A DNA stretch of 64,000 nt from Aquimarina rhabdastrellae (GCA_947387485.1 CANDNT010000002.1:558001-622000); one strand, 5' to 3'. Counted from the stretch's first letter, positions 1-10,310 are shown. Translations and numbers: made by a program. The notes: generated by a model not told the origin, from the sequence alone.

Positions 1-313
1 ATGTTTTTTGGCCATATCATTTCTTATTTGAAAGTACCTTATAGAAAAATACAGAAATAACAATTTTAATGCGATAGTTTTAATTGAGTAATGGTATTAT
101 ATCAAAAAGTCTAAATACGTTCTATAAAAGAATTCTATCTAAAAACAATAATGCTTTTATAACACTTAAAATTGAACTAGTTTTGTAAGACAGATACCCC
201 ATCATACTTATTTAACAAAATAAACCCTATTGCTATAGTATAAAACTATTTATAGTAGATAGGGACGTATAGGTATATAGTAAATAAACAACATCATTCA
301 AAAACAAAAAAGC
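1..313. other. Non-coding leader upstream of the macroglobulin gene
   Basis: No convincing complete gene is visible. On the minus strand an ATG at 13-15 begins a frame reading M-A-K-K-H that runs off the window edge. It could be the first codons of a divergent gene, but five codons cannot support a call. The rest is AT-rich and contains one candidate Bacteroidota promoter (155-185), about 130 nt before the start codon at 314. Confidence 0.4.
155..185 (+). promoter_or_regulatory. Candidate promoter, TTTT-N19-TAGTTTTG
   Basis: TAGTTTTG at 178-185 fits the Bacteroidota -7 consensus TAnnTTTG, and TTTT at 155-158 sits 19 nt upstream in place of the -33 TTTG. It would give a leader of about 120 nt before the gene at 314, which is long, so the assignment is tentative. 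Confidence 0.3.
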
Positions 314-3300
314 ATGTACAGTCGTAAGCTTATCGGTTTAGTATTGTTAGTAGCAATGCTCTTCTCTTGTGGGAAAAAAGAAGAAAATAATACAGCAGCA
401 TACAATGCTTCAGCATTAGAAAAATATCACGAATATGTGTCCGATGTCTCAGTAGGGCGTATTTCTGTGTTAGACGAAGTGTTTGTTGTCTTGCAAAATC
501 CAGTTGCGGGTTGGAATGATCAACAAGAATTACCAAGTGATATTTTAAAAGTAAATCCCAAAGTAAAAGGAAAAGTAATCGCCTTAAACAATCGTACGAT
601 TGCTTTTAGACCAGACGAGAAATTTAAAGAAGAAACGACTTATACTTTTACACTCGATTTAAGTCAGTTAGTATCAGAAATTCCATCAGAGTTTGAAGAA
701 TTTATTTTTGGAGTAGAAACCATCAAACAACAGTTTTCTATTATTACTAATAACTTACAATCATACAGCAAAGATTGGCAATACATAACGGGGACCTTAT
801 CAGCAAGCGATCAATTGGATATAGAAGCTGCTCAAAAACTGATTAAAGCGAGACAAAAAGGAAACGATATCGCAATTAAATTTGATCAAAACATTCAGAG
901 ATCACGACAATTTGAATTTACTATAGATAGCATACAACGTTTTGAAGAAGACTCAGAAGTAGAAGTTTCGTGGTCAGGAAAATCTTTTGATATCGATAGT
1001 GAAGGAAAAGAAACAGTAGTAATTCCAGGAAAAAATAACTTTTCGGTATTAGATATATCGGTATCCAATATGGACCAACAATATATCAATATCAACTTTA
1101 CAGATCCTTTAAAGAAAAAACAAAACTTTGATGGATTAGTAACTATATCTGGAGCTAACCGATTAAAATATACAGTAGAAGGAAATAACCTAAAAGTATA
1201 TCCGAGAGGAGAACTAAAAGGAACGCTAGAAGTAACTATATTTCAAGGAATAAAGAGTGTAGATAATTATAAATTAAAAAACACTTATACAGAACAAGTT
1301 TCCTTTGAACAGATTAAACCAGAAGTTAGGTTGTTACAAAGTGGAGTAATACTTCCAGATTCAAAGAATTTAAAATTCAATTTTGAAGCAGTTAATCTTA
1401 AAGCGGTAGAATTAGTAGTCATGAAAATTTATCAAGATAATGTACTACAATTTTTGCAAACCAATAATCTAAAAGACGGAGGAAATATTAGAGCAGTAGC
1501 GAGACCAGTTGCTAGAAAATTAATAAACCTTCAAGAAAATAAAGGATTAAATCTAAGTAAATGGAATGCTTTTGCTGTAGATCTAAAAGAGTTAATAACT
1601 CCAGATCCAGGTGCTATTTATAGAATAGAATTGAAATATAAAAAAGCCTATTCACTGTACAAATGTGATGATACCGAAGCGACCAAAGAAACATTAAGTG
1701 TAGAAGAACTTGCAACGAATTTTGACGAAGAAGAAGAATCGAGTTATTGGGACTCGGCACAATATTATTACGAAGATTATTACTACGATTGGAATGATAG
1801 AGATAATCCATGTACATCATCATATTATACTAATAAAAAAATAAGTGCAAACATACTGGCAACCAATTTGGGAGTTGTGGTTAAAAAAGGATTAAATCAT
1901 ACATATAGTTTTGCGGTAAGTGATATTGTAACGACGACGCCCAAAGCAGGTGCAACAGTAAAAATATACAATTACCAACAGCAAGAAGTAGGGATGAGTA
2001 AAACTGATGCCGAAGGTTTTACCATTATAGATGCAGAGCGTCCAGCCTATTTTGCAATTGTTAATATAGGGAAAGAACAAACCTACGTAAAACTAGATGA
2101 TGGAAATGCATTATCAATAAGTAAGTTTGACGTTTCTGGTACAAGATTACAAAAAGGATTAAAAGGTTATTTATACGGAGAAAGAGGTGTATGGAGACCA
2201 GGAGATACGTTGTTTTTATCATTTATGTTAAATGATAATGCAAATAAATTACCATTAAAACATCCAGTAAAATTTGAGTTAAGAGATCCATACGGAAAAT
2301 TAATGCATCAAGAAACAACTACAGATGGAACAAATAATTTCTATCGTTTTACTGTAGTTACTGATCCTGAGGCGTCAACAGGAAACTGGCAAGCAAAAGT
2401 GCAAGTAGGAGGAGCGAGTTTCTCTAAGAACTTAAAAATTGAAACGATTAAACCTAACCGACTTAAAATCAAAGCAACATTTGATAATGAAGTATTGGGA
2501 GGAGAAAATGATATTACAGGAAATTTAGAAGTTGCATGGTTACACGGTGCTATTGCAAGAAATCTAAAAACAGATATGAATGTACGTTTTAGACCAAAAC
2601 GTACAACATTTAAGAAGTTTCCTAGCTATACTTTTGATGATCCAGCGCGATATTTTGGTACAGAAGAACAAGTGGTTTTTGATGGGAAAATATCTAACGA
2701 AGGAAAAGCGAGTTTTAGGCTTTCACCAGAATTATCGAATCAAGCAGCAGGAATGTTACGAGCTTCATTTATTACCAAAGTATATGAAAATGGAGGAGAT
2801 TTTAGTACAGATGTTATCAGTAAAGATTACTCACCTTATGAGACCTATGTAGGTTTAAATGCACCTAAAGGAGATAAGGCTAGAGGAATGTTACTTACAG
2901 ATACCGATCATACTTTTGAGGTAGTTACAGTAGATGAGTCAGGAAACCCTAAAGCTGTAGAGGACCTTGAAGTATCGATTTACAAAGTGCACTGGAGATG
3001 GTGGTGGGAAACCTCAGAAGATAATCTATCGTCTTATAGTAATGGATCATATAGAGATAAAGTGTTTAGCACAACAGTAAGTACGAATAGTAGCGGAAAA
3101 ACATCATTTAAATACAATCTTAAATATCCAGAATGGGGGCGTTATTTAGTGAGAATAGAAGATCCTAATGGAGGACATGCAACCGGAAAAACAATTTATA
3201 TTGATTGGCCGGGTTGGGCAGGGAAATCAAGAAAGAATGATCCATCTGCAGCAACTATGTTGATGTTTTCTACGGATAAGAAAACGTATAATGTAGGAGA

Positions 3301-5845
3301 AAAAGCTATAGTTACTTTTCCGTCAAGCGAAGGAGGAAGAGCCTTAATTTCTGTAGAAAATGGAACCGAAGTTTTAAACTCACAATGGGTAGTTACACAA
3401 AAAGGAGAAACCAAATTTGAATTGCCTATAGAAGAATTATACACACCTAATGTGTATATACATATTACTTTATTACAACCACACGCATCTACAGTAAATG
3501 ATTTACCTATACGATTATATGGAGTAGTACCGATATCAGTTGAAAATCCCGAGACACGTTTAAGTCCTAAGATTACAATGCCAGAGGTATTGAGGCCAGA
3601 AGAGACGATTAAAGTAACAGTAAGTGAAACCAAAGGAAAACCTATGACGTATTCTCTAGCAATAGTAGATGAAGGATTGTTAGATCTTACTCGTTTTAAT
3701 ACACCATCACCATGGGATACTTTTTATGCAAGAGAAGCTTTAGGGGTGAAGACCTGGGATATTTATGACGAAGTGATTGGCGCTTTTGGTGGAAGCATAC
3801 AACAGATATTTAGTATAGGAGGAGATGGAGAAGCAGCTGGAAGTAAATCAAAAAAAGCAAATCGTTTTAAACCTATGGTGGTATACGCGGGGCCATTTAC
3901 TATAGATGGAGGAGAAAAGCGTACACATGAGATCAAAATCCCTAAATATATAGGATCTGTACGTACTATGGTTGTGGCTTCAAATGCAGTAAACGGAGCT
4001 TATGGAGCAGTAGAAAAAACGACACCAGTGCGTAAACCATTAATGGTGTTGAGTTCTGTACCTAGAAAAATTACACCAGGAGAAAAAGTGAGAGTACCTG
4101 TTACTGTTTTTGCAATGGAGAAAAAAGTGAAAAATGTAACCGTAAAGCTTAAACCTAATAAAGGATTCAAAGTTATAGGATCAAATGCACAACAAGTTCA
4201 ATTTGCACAGCCAGACGAAAAAATGGTGTATTTTGATATTGAAGTTTTAGAGAATGCTGCAGAGACGACTATAACTGTTCAAGCAACAGGAAATGGAGAA
4301 AGGGCAAGTTATGAAGTGCCTATTTCGATTGTAAATCCTAACCCTGTGACAACAGAAACTCAAATGATCACATTAGCACCTAATGCAAGTCAAGAGTTAT
4401 CTCTAGAAGCTTTTGGTATAACAGGAAGTAACGCTATGAATATTGAGTTTTCGAGCTTACCTCCTATGAACTTTGATCGTAGAATGAAATATTTGATTCG
4501 CTATCCACACGGATGTGTAGAACAAACTACTTCGGCAGCATTTCCTCAATTGTACTTAGACGAAATTTTTGAATTATCAAGTGCTCAAAAGCAACAATTA
4601 CAATATAATGTAGAAGAAGCGATAAAGAAGCTAAAACATTTTATAAAACCTAATGGAGGATTGTCATACTGGTCGGGTAATTCGGGAGTAAGTGATTGGG
4701 GAACAACCTATGCTGGACACTTTTTATTAGAGGCCAATAAAAAAGGATATGTGTTGCCAATAGGATTTAAAAGTAACTGGATTAATTATCAAAGACAACA
4801 AGCAAAACAATGGAGATCGTTTAATGGTAGTAATTCAGGATTATCACAAGCCTATCGATTATATACCTTAGCACTTGCCGGAAGTCCGGATTTAGCGTCT
4901 ATGAATCGTTTAAGAGAAACTTCAGGAATTTCTAGTAATGCCAAACTACGCTTAGCGATGACTTATGGCTTAGTAGGGCAGGCATCTGCTGCCGAAAAGC
5001 TTTTAAAAGATGCAAATATAGATTATGTTCCTAATCGTAATCATTATAATTATGGATCGATTACACGCAACAAAGCTATGGCAATGGAAACCTATATTTC
5101 GTTAGATAAAAAAGCTAAAGCACAAGAACTAGCCGTATCTATTGCAAAAGATTTGGTTTCAAGTAAATGGATGAGTACACAAACTACAGCCTATAGTTTA
5201 CTAGCTATGGCAAAATTTGCAAAAGCTGTAGGAGGAAAAGGAATAACAGCTAATTATGTGCTTAACGGAAAAGCTTCAAGTATTAAAACGAATAAAACTA
5301 TAGCGATTACAGAAGCGTTGACACTGGAAAAACAGAATATGATTAAGCTTAGCAACAATAAAGCGAATACTATTTTTGTACAGTTAAATACGCAAGGAAT
5401 TTTACCTGTAGGAGAAGAAAAAGTGATTCAGAGTAAATTAAGTGCTATTGTTGATTATAAGTCCAAAGATGGAAAAATAATAAATGTAACAGAACTTACT
5501 CAAGGAACAGATTTTGTGGCAGAAGTTACGATAACCAATACAACAGGAGAACACGTAAAAGATATATCCTTGACAGAGATATTTCCTTCTGGATGGGAAA
5601 TTGTCAATACACGTTTTACAGATTTTGGAGATTTTAAAGCAAATAATGTAACCTATACAGATATTAGAGATGACCGTGTTAATTTCTATTTTGATTTAAA
5701 ACCAAGAGAAAGTAAAACAGTAACCATCTTGTTAAATGCATCTTATTTAGGAACGTATTATTTGCCAGGAATTCAAAGTGAAGCCATGTATGACAATACC
5801 TATGCCGTAAGAAATAAAGGTAAATGGATTCAAGTTGTAAAATAA
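314..5845 (+). CDS. Alpha-2-macroglobulin family lipoprotein
   Basis: This is a bacterial alpha-2-macroglobulin, a large envelope-anchored protease trap that captures attacking proteases through a thioester. The N-terminus is a lipoprotein signal with lipobox LFSC (Cys19), so lipidation and anchoring in the envelope are expected. The thioester motif GCVEQ is present with Cys1401 and Gln1404, so the trap looks chemically competent. The 1843-residue length fits the large YfhM-like class with several macroglobulin domains before the thioester domain. The C-terminal third has the helical thioester-domain region followed by a receptor-binding-like beta domain. Two genes downstream lies penicillin-binding protein 1C, the classic partner of this family, which suggests a role in guarding or repairing a breached cell wall. 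A tyrosine- and acid-rich stretch around residues 475-500 is an unusual insert. Confidence 0.93.
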   Translation: MYSRKLIGLVLLVAMLFSCGKKEENNTAAYNASALEKYHEYVSDVSVGRISVLDEVFVVLQNPVAGWNDQQELPSDILKVNPKVKGKVIALNNRTIAFRPDEKFKEETTYTFTLDLSQLVSEIPSEFEEFIFGVETIKQQFSIITNNLQSYSKDWQYITGTLSASDQLDIEAAQKLIKARQKGNDIAIKFDQNIQRSRQFEFTIDSIQRFEEDSEVEVSWSGKSFDIDSEGKETVVIPGKNNFSVLDISVSNMDQQYININFTDPLKKKQNFDGLVTISGANRLKYTVEGNNLKVYPRGELKGTLEVTIFQGIKSVDNYKLKNTYTEQVSFEQIKPEVRLLQSGVILPDSKNLKFNFEAVNLKAVELVVMKIYQDNVLQFLQTNNLKDGGNIRAVARPVARKLINLQENKGLNLSKWNAFAVDLKELITPDPGAIYRIELKYKKAYSLYKCDDTEATKETLSVEELATNFDEEEESSYWDSAQYYYEDYYYDWNDRDNPCTSSYYTNKKISANILATNLGVVVKKGLNHTYSFAVSDIVTTTPKAGATVKIYNYQQQEVGMSKTDAEGFTIIDAERPAYFAIVNIGKEQTYVKLDDGNALSISKFDVSGTRLQKGLKGYLYGERGVWRPGDTLFLSFMLNDNANKLPLKHPVKFELRDPYGKLMHQETTTDGTNNFYRFTVVTDPEASTGNWQAKVQVGGASFSKNLKIETIKPNRLKIKATFDNEVLGGENDITGNLEVAWLHGAIARNLKTDMNVRFRPKRTTFKKFPSYTFDDPARYFGTEEQVVFDGKISNEGKASFRLSPELSNQAAGMLRASFITKVYENGGDFSTDVISKDYSPYETYVGLNAPKGDKARGMLLTDTDHTFEVVTVDESGNPKAVEDLEVSIYKVHWRWWWETSEDNLSSYSNGSYRDKVFSTTVSTNSSGKTSFKYNLKYPEWGRYLVRIEDPNGGHATGKTIYIDWPGWAGKSRKNDPSAATMLMFSTDKKTYNVGEKAIVTFPSSEGGRALISVENGTEVLNSQWVVTQKGETKFELPIEELYTPNVYIHITLLQPHASTVNDLPIRLYGVVPISVENPETRLSPKITMPEVLRPEETIKVTVSETKGKPMTYSLAIVDEGLLDLTRFNTPSPWDTFYAREALGVKTWDIYDEVIGAFGGSIQQIFSIGGDGEAAGSKSKKANRFKPMVVYAGPFTIDGGEKRTHEIKIPKYIGSVRTMVVASNAVNGAYGAVEKTTPVRKPLMVLSSVPRKITPGEKVRVPVTVFAMEKKVKNVTVKLKPNKGFKVIGSNAQQVQFAQPDEKMVYFDIEVLENAAETTITVQATGNGERASYEVPISIVNPNPVTTETQMITLAPNASQELSLEAFGITGSNAMNIEFSSLPPMNFDRRMKYLIRYPHGCVEQTTSAAFPQLYLDEIFELSSAQKQQLQYNVEEAIKKLKHFIKPNGGLSYWSGNSGVSDWGTTYAGHFLLEANKKGYVLPIGFKSNWINYQRQQAKQWRSFNGSNSGLSQAYRLYTLALAGSPDLASMNRLRETSGISSNAKLRLAMTYGLVGQASAAEKLLKDANIDYVPNRNHYNYGSITRNKAMAMETYISLDKKAKAQELAVSIAKDLVSSKWMSTQTTAYSLLAMAKFAKAVGGKGITANYVLNGKASSIKTNKTIAITEALTLEKQNMIKLSNNKANTIFVQLNTQGILPVGEEKVIQSKLSAIVDYKSKDGKIINVTELTQGTDFVAEVTITNTTGEHVKDISLTEIFPSGWEIVNTRFTDFGDFKANNVTYTDIRDDRVNFYFDLKPRESKTVTILLNASYLGTYYLPGIQSEAMYDNTYAVRNKGKWIQVVK

Positions 5846-5857
5846 AAAATATAAAGT

Positions 5858-5895
5858 AAGCATAGGAGCTCTTTTAAAAAAACTCCTATGCTTTT
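5858..5895 (+). terminator. Hairpin terminator after the macroglobulin gene
   Basis: An 11-bp perfect stem (AAGCATAGGAG at 5858-5868 with CTCCTATGCTT at 5883-5893) is followed by a short T run. It starts 13 nt after the stop codon and precedes the small monooxygenase gene, so it may separate or attenuate the downstream genes. Confidence 0.6.
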
Positions 5896-5907
5896 AAAAT
5901 ACTACAA

Positions 5908-6222
5908 ATGCAAGAACCATATTATGCAGTAATATTTACATCACAGCGAACAGACGTTGAAGATGGTTATGGTGAAATGGCACAGAAAATGGTGGATTTG
6001 GCTAAAGAACAACCTGGATTCTTAGGTATAGAAAGTGCGAGAGAAACGATAGGAATTACGGTTTCGTATTGGGAAGATAAAGAGGCGATAACTACTTGGA
6101 AAAAACAAACAGATCATCTCTTTGCGCAACAAAAAGGAAGAAAAGATTGGTATAGTTGGTATAGCGTTAGAATTTGTCTAGTTGAAAGAGCATACGAGTT
6201 TGGAGAGAAAAAGGAAAAATAG
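5908..6222 (+). CDS. Antibiotic biosynthesis monooxygenase (ABM)-domain protein
   Basis: This 104-residue single-domain protein resembles the ABM dimeric alpha/beta-barrel fold. Typical features are the early strand (YYAVIFTSQR), the helix with the PGFLGIES turn, and the ISYWxD-type strand seen here as VSYWEDKEAITTWK. Members include heme-degrading and quinol monooxygenases, but many are uncharacterised and the substrate cannot be read from the sequence. It has no signal peptide and should be cytoplasmic. It sits between the macroglobulin and pbpC genes, 25 nt before pbpC. A hairpin lies just upstream, so it may be transcribed mainly with pbpC. The position looks incidental to the macroglobulin/pbpC pair. 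Confidence 0.75.
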   Translation: MQEPYYAVIFTSQRTDVEDGYGEMAQKMVDLAKEQPGFLGIESARETIGITVSYWEDKEAITTWKKQTDHLFAQQKGRKDWYSWYSVRICLVERAYEFGEKKEK

Positions 6223-6247
6223 CAGTATTAGTATAATGGAAGATTAA

Positions 6248-8596
6248 TTGAAGAAAATTATAAAGTACATATACAAACATCCCAAGCGATGTATTATCAT
6301 AGGAATACTTCTTGTTTGGTATTATTTCTCGATATCTTTTCCGCTATTTAATGACCCAACAGCTACAGTAATACAGAGTAGAGAAGGGATCTTATTAGGA
6401 GCAAAAATCGCTAAAGATGGACAATGGCGTTTTCCTGAAATTGATAGTGTCCCTTATAAGTTTGAGCAAAGTTTATTAGCTTTTGAAGATCAACAGTTTT
6501 ATAGGCATTTTGGATTTAATCCAATAGCTATAACCCAAGCGTTAATAGAAAATATTAAGGCACAAAAAGTTGTAAGAGGAGGGAGTACGTTGACACAACA
6601 AGTGATCAGACTTTCTCGTAAAGGAAAAAAGCGAACGTATATAGAAAAGATGATCGAATTAATTCTGGCTACACGGCTAGAATTAGGGGTGTCAAAAAAT
6701 GAAATTTTAAAACTGTATGCATCTCATGCCCCCTTTGGAGGGAATGTTGTTGGTCTTGATATGGCTGCATGGCGATATTTTGGATTACCTGCAAACCAAC
6801 TTTCATGGGCAGAAAGTGCGACACTTGCAGTTTTACCTAATGCTCCAGCATTAATATATCCAGGAAAGAACCAATTAAAATTAAAAAGAAAGCGAGATCA
6901 CGTGCTTAAAACGTTATGGGAACAAGGAACTATTGATTTATTGACGTATGAATTAGCCCTAGAAGAAAACTTACCACAAAAACCCTATGCCTTACCGCAA
7001 ATAGCACCTCATGCATTGATGCAAATTGCAAAACAAAATGAAGGTATGCGTGTACAAGCAAGTATTAAATATGATTTACAAAAACAAATAAATACGATCG
7101 TACGACAGCATTATGAGATACAAAAACAAAACGAAGTATATAATATGGCTGTCGTAGTCATAGATGTATCTACTAGAGAAGTGTTAAGTTATGTAGGGAA
7201 TACCCCAACAGATAAACAACATCAAAAAGATGTAGACATTATACAAGCACCGCGTAGTACAGGAAGCACCTTAAAACCGTTGTTATATGCGGCAATGTTG
7301 GACAAAGGAGAATTATTACCAGAACAACTAGTACCCGATATCCCTACAGTAATTGCAGGATATAGTCCAGAAAATTATGACGAAACATATAACGGAGCTG
7401 TCCCTGCTAATCGAGCTCTAGCAAGATCGCTCAATATACCCGCAGTACGTTTATTACAACAATATGGATTGGCGCGTTTTAGAGAAGAAATTCAGGCTTA
7501 TAAAATCAAAGATTTGAAGTTTAGTGCAGACCATTATGGCTTATCGTTAATTTTAGGAGGAGCAGAAGCTAGTCTTTGGGATTTGTGTAAAACCTATGCA
7601 GGCTTAACAGGAACATTGAATCATTATCAAAAAACATCAAGTGAATATTATACACAAGAATTTGTTGACCCTAAGTTGATTAAAACAGGAACGATAGATT
7701 TTGGTAAAAAAGTAAAAGAAGAACCTATAGTAGGAGCAGGAAGTATATGGTTGACTTACGAAGCAATGAAGGAGGTTAACAGACCAGAAGGAGATGAGGC
7801 GTGGGAGTTTTATGATTCATCAAGGCAAATTGCATGGAAAACAGGAACTAGTTTTGGTAATAGAGATGCATGGGCAATAGGAACAACTAGTGATTATGTT
7901 GTGGGAGTTTGGGTAGGAAATGCAGATGGAGAAGGGCGACCAGAATTAACCGGAGTACATTCGGCAGCACCAGTGTTATTTGATGTTTTTAATCTTTTGC
8001 CTAGAAGTAAATGGTTTGAAACACCATATGACGATGTAGTCAAGGTTGAGGTATGTACCAAAAGCGGATTCTTAGCCAGTGCGATTTGTCCTAAAAAAGA
8101 AGTGCTTGTTCCACAATTAGGAAATAAGATGAATTCTTGTCCGTATCACCAACAAATACACCTAGATGCACAACGACAATATAGAGTGAATTCTAGCTGC
8201 GAACCAGTAGCACAAATACAACAAGCCTCTTGGTTTGTATTGCCTCCTTTGATGGCGTATTATTATAAAAATACTGATGCTACTTATAAAGCATTACCAC
8301 CATATAGAAGTGATTGTCAAGTTGACGAACAAAAGATCATGGATTTTATTTTTCCAAAAGAACGAGGAAGTGTTTTTTTAGCCAGAGACTTTAATGGGAA
8401 AGTTAACGAAGTCATTTTAAAAGTAGCACATACACAACCCAAAACTAAAGTGTTTTGGTATCTCGATAATCAGTTTTTGGGAACAACACAGCAATTTCAC
8501 GAAATGCCTATTTTACCGAGTATAGGAAAGCATATGATTACCGTACTCGACGAATATGGTAATGAAATAAAAAGAGTATTAGAAGTTAAGGAATAA
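6248..8596 (+). CDS. pbpC: Penicillin-binding protein 1C (bifunctional peptidoglycan glycosyltransferase/transpeptidase)
   Basis: This class A penicillin-binding protein polymerises and cross-links peptidoglycan. After a short basic N-terminus there is one membrane segment (about residues 14-32). The glycosyltransferase domain follows with EDQQFYRHFG and GGSTLTQQ motifs. The transpeptidase domain has the SxxK motif STLK with catalytic Ser340 and the KTG motif at Lys531. The C-terminal region beyond about residue 600 is cysteine-containing and fits the BiPBP_C extension of the PBP1C type. The 782-residue length is normal. The start is TTG at 6248, with a GGAAG ribosome-binding sequence just upstream. 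The nearest ATG (6236) is closed by a stop after two codons. Pairing with an alpha-2-macroglobulin gene is a recurrent arrangement. Confidence 0.93.
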   Translation: MKKIIKYIYKHPKRCIIIGILLVWYYFSISFPLFNDPTATVIQSREGILLGAKIAKDGQWRFPEIDSVPYKFEQSLLAFEDQQFYRHFGFNPIAITQALIENIKAQKVVRGGSTLTQQVIRLSRKGKKRTYIEKMIELILATRLELGVSKNEILKLYASHAPFGGNVVGLDMAAWRYFGLPANQLSWAESATLAVLPNAPALIYPGKNQLKLKRKRDHVLKTLWEQGTIDLLTYELALEENLPQKPYALPQIAPHALMQIAKQNEGMRVQASIKYDLQKQINTIVRQHYEIQKQNEVYNMAVVVIDVSTREVLSYVGNTPTDKQHQKDVDIIQAPRSTGSTLKPLLYAAMLDKGELLPEQLVPDIPTVIAGYSPENYDETYNGAVPANRALARSLNIPAVRLLQQYGLARFREEIQAYKIKDLKFSADHYGLSLILGGAEASLWDLCKTYAGLTGTLNHYQKTSSEYYTQEFVDPKLIKTGTIDFGKKVKEEPIVGAGSIWLTYEAMKEVNRPEGDEAWEFYDSSRQIAWKTGTSFGNRDAWAIGTTSDYVVGVWVGNADGEGRPELTGVHSAAPVLFDVFNLLPRSKWFETPYDDVVKVEVCTKSGFLASAICPKKEVLVPQLGNKMNSCPYHQQIHLDAQRQYRVNSSCEPVAQIQQASWFVLPPLMAYYYKNTDATYKALPPYRSDCQVDEQKIMDFIFPKERGSVFLARDFNGKVNEVILKVAHTQPKTKVFWYLDNQFLGTTQQFHEMPILPSIGKHMITVLDEYGNEIKRVLEVKE

Positions 8597-8640
8597 AAAA
8601 AGCAACCACCACAATAAGTATAGTATTGTGATGGTTACTT
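8594..8640 (-). terminator. Hairpin terminator of the outer-membrane barrel gene
   Basis: A 17-bp stem with two mismatches (8600-8616 with 8624-8640) and a 7-nt loop. Read on the minus strand it is followed by a run of seven Ts, so it terminates the leftward gene ending at 8683. It overlaps the stop codon of pbpC and could act weakly in both directions. Confidence 0.65.
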
Positions 8641-8682
8641 GGCAAAAAACACAGGTATGATAAAACAACCTAAATAAAACCC

Positions 8683-9588
8683 TTAATAATATTTAAAAAT
8701 CATTCCGAAATTAAATGCAGTTTCTTTATTTACATTACGTCCTTCAAGAGTAGTGTCATATCCAGCAGATAATCCTAAATGTTCAAGAATAGGCACATAT
8801 AAAGCGACATTTAACTTGGTATAATCAACTTCGGTTTGAGGCAATGCTGCAGGACCACCTGCATCTGCAAATTCTTGTGATCCAATGTCAAAACCAGTTA
8901 AAGAATTTTGAATTCCTAATTGCGTATGTACATAGAAGAATTTATGAAAATAACCTACTTTAAAACTATACAAAATAGCATTAGGTACTTCATAATCTGA
9001 ATTTTCTCTTTGGCTGTAGCCAAATTGCGCTTCGGCAAAAAAGTGATCTAGTGCTGTGTATTGAGCAATAGCTAAGCCATCTATGGTAGTAGCATTACTT
9101 CCTAAAGATAAAATACCTCTACCGTCATAATTACCTACAGGAACATTTACACCAGTAGCACCACCTAAAGCTAGAGAAGAATGTTTGAATTTTTTTTCAA
9201 AAGCACGAGCCTTAACAAAGACACTTAAATCTTGAATACCATCAACCTCACTTGAACCTTGAATAGGATCAGGAATATTCTCTTCATTCTGAGTGGTAAT
9301 ATAAGGAAGAGAGGCTGTGGTAGAGAGCCAATTATTAATCCCATACTCTCCATAAATACTGTAGATAGACGAACTGACTTCTCCAAAATTGGCGGGGTTA
9401 CCATCGGTTAAATCAGTACCGCGATAAAATTTGTCATTACTTTTGTACGTATGACCTACAGCAACAGTAATTTCATTCTTTTTAGGGTAAAACCCACTTA
9501 CGGGTGATTGCGCATTTATGACAATAGTGGGGAAAATAAGCATAGCCAAAGAGACCAAAGCGCTCTTTGGGGTGTTTACGAAATTCAT
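8683..9588 (-). CDS. Outer-membrane beta-barrel protein (MetA/phenol-degradation-like transporter fold)
   Basis: This 301-residue protein has an N-terminal signal peptide (hydrophobic core ALVSLAMLIFPTIVINA, cleavage expected after the second NA). The body consists of alternating amphipathic strands rich in Tyr, Gly and Asn, and it ends in an aromatic residue (IFKYY), a typical outer-membrane barrel signature. Sequence character resembles the MetA-pathway/putative-transporter barrels that Bacteroidota encode in several copies, but no substrate can be inferred. It is monocistronic: a hairpin terminator follows, and the upstream gene in the same direction is 134 nt away. Function is unassigned. 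Confidence 0.6.
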   Translation of the reverse strand: MNFVNTPKSALVSLAMLIFPTIVINAQSPVSGFYPKKNEITVAVGHTYKSNDKFYRGTDLTDGNPANFGEVSSSIYSIYGEYGINNWLSTTASLPYITTQNEENIPDPIQGSSEVDGIQDLSVFVKARAFEKKFKHSSLALGGATGVNVPVGNYDGRGILSLGSNATTIDGLAIAQYTALDHFFAEAQFGYSQRENSDYEVPNAILYSFKVGYFHKFFYVHTQLGIQNSLTGFDIGSQEFADAGGPAALPQTEVDYTKLNVALYVPILEHLGLSAGYDTTLEGRNVNKETAFNFGMIFKYY

Positions 9589-9722
9589 AGTCTTGATTTT
9601 TTTATGATTACATACCTTAGACGTGGATCATTTCAAGACCTTAACAATGAATTATGTTAACGAATGCTTAATATTTTGGAATAAAATGTTAATGCTCTAG
9701 TTTTTTACTAGAGTTTATGGTT

Positions 9723-10229
9723 TTACCTCAAAGGAAAACCCTTTGCAGCCCACCATGGATGCATTTCGATAACCAAACGACCAGCTTTTACCATAGGATC
9801 AAGATTAGCTAGACTATCAGCTATTTTTAAAGTAGGAGTATTATAAATGGTAATACCTCTAATATCTCCATCATCACCAAATGGACCAGAAATATCTGCA
9901 TAGCCTAATTCATACATTTTACCCAAATGCGCTAAATGCAACTGTTGTAAACTATCAGTTTCAGTTTTATTTTGAGAACGACTAGGCCCTTTCTTTAAAA
10001 AAGCGATAAAGTATTGCTGCATGATGACTGTATCACCGGTTTTATCATCTACATAATCAAAGATTTTAAAGCCATTGTTTTTTAAGTCAGCTTTAATAGC
10101 AGCAACAGAAGGAGCAGGAGGTGTTTTTATTATTTCTATTTCTTCGATCACTTCTTTTTTAGCTTGCTCTTGTTGAGGTTGACAAGCAAAAAGAGTACAT
10201 AGACTAGCAAATACAATAAATCGTTTCAT
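9723..10229 (-). CDS. YciI-like lipoprotein
   Basis: A 168-residue lipoprotein with signal MKRFIVFASLCTLFAC (lipobox LFAC, Cys16) followed by a charged, Glu/Lys-rich linker. Residues from about 65 to 165 look like a YciI-type dimeric alpha/beta-barrel domain: strand QQYFIAFLKKGP, the helix with HLAHLGKMYELGY, then SGPFGDDGDIRGITIY and the final strand VIEMHPWWAAKG. YciI-like domains are small, often of unknown function, and usually cytoplasmic, so a lipid-anchored version is slightly unusual. A 6-bp inverted repeat around 9695-9713 downstream is a weak terminator candidate. Confidence 0.65.
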   Translation of the reverse strand: MKRFIVFASLCTLFACQPQQEQAKKEVIEEIEIIKTPPAPSVAAIKADLKNNGFKIFDYVDDKTGDTVIMQQYFIAFLKKGPSRSQNKTETDSLQQLHLAHLGKMYELGYADISGPFGDDGDIRGITIYNTPTLKIADSLANLDPMVKAGRLVIEMHPWWAAKGFPLR

Positions 10230-10310
10230 GAGTTTAGTTGTTTAGTTTTCCCGTAATAAAGATACTATTTCTTGATGTATTTTTTGAATATGGATTTTTT
10301 TATAGCTAAG

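Noticed and set aside
1..15. Start of a divergent minus-strand gene (M-A-K-K-H)
   Set aside because: Five codons at the window edge are not enough evidence.
2580..2852. Alternative-frame open reading stretches inside the macroglobulin gene (also 3196-3633 antisense)
   Set aside because: They have no ribosome-binding site, show no protein-like composition and lie wholly within a well-supported gene.
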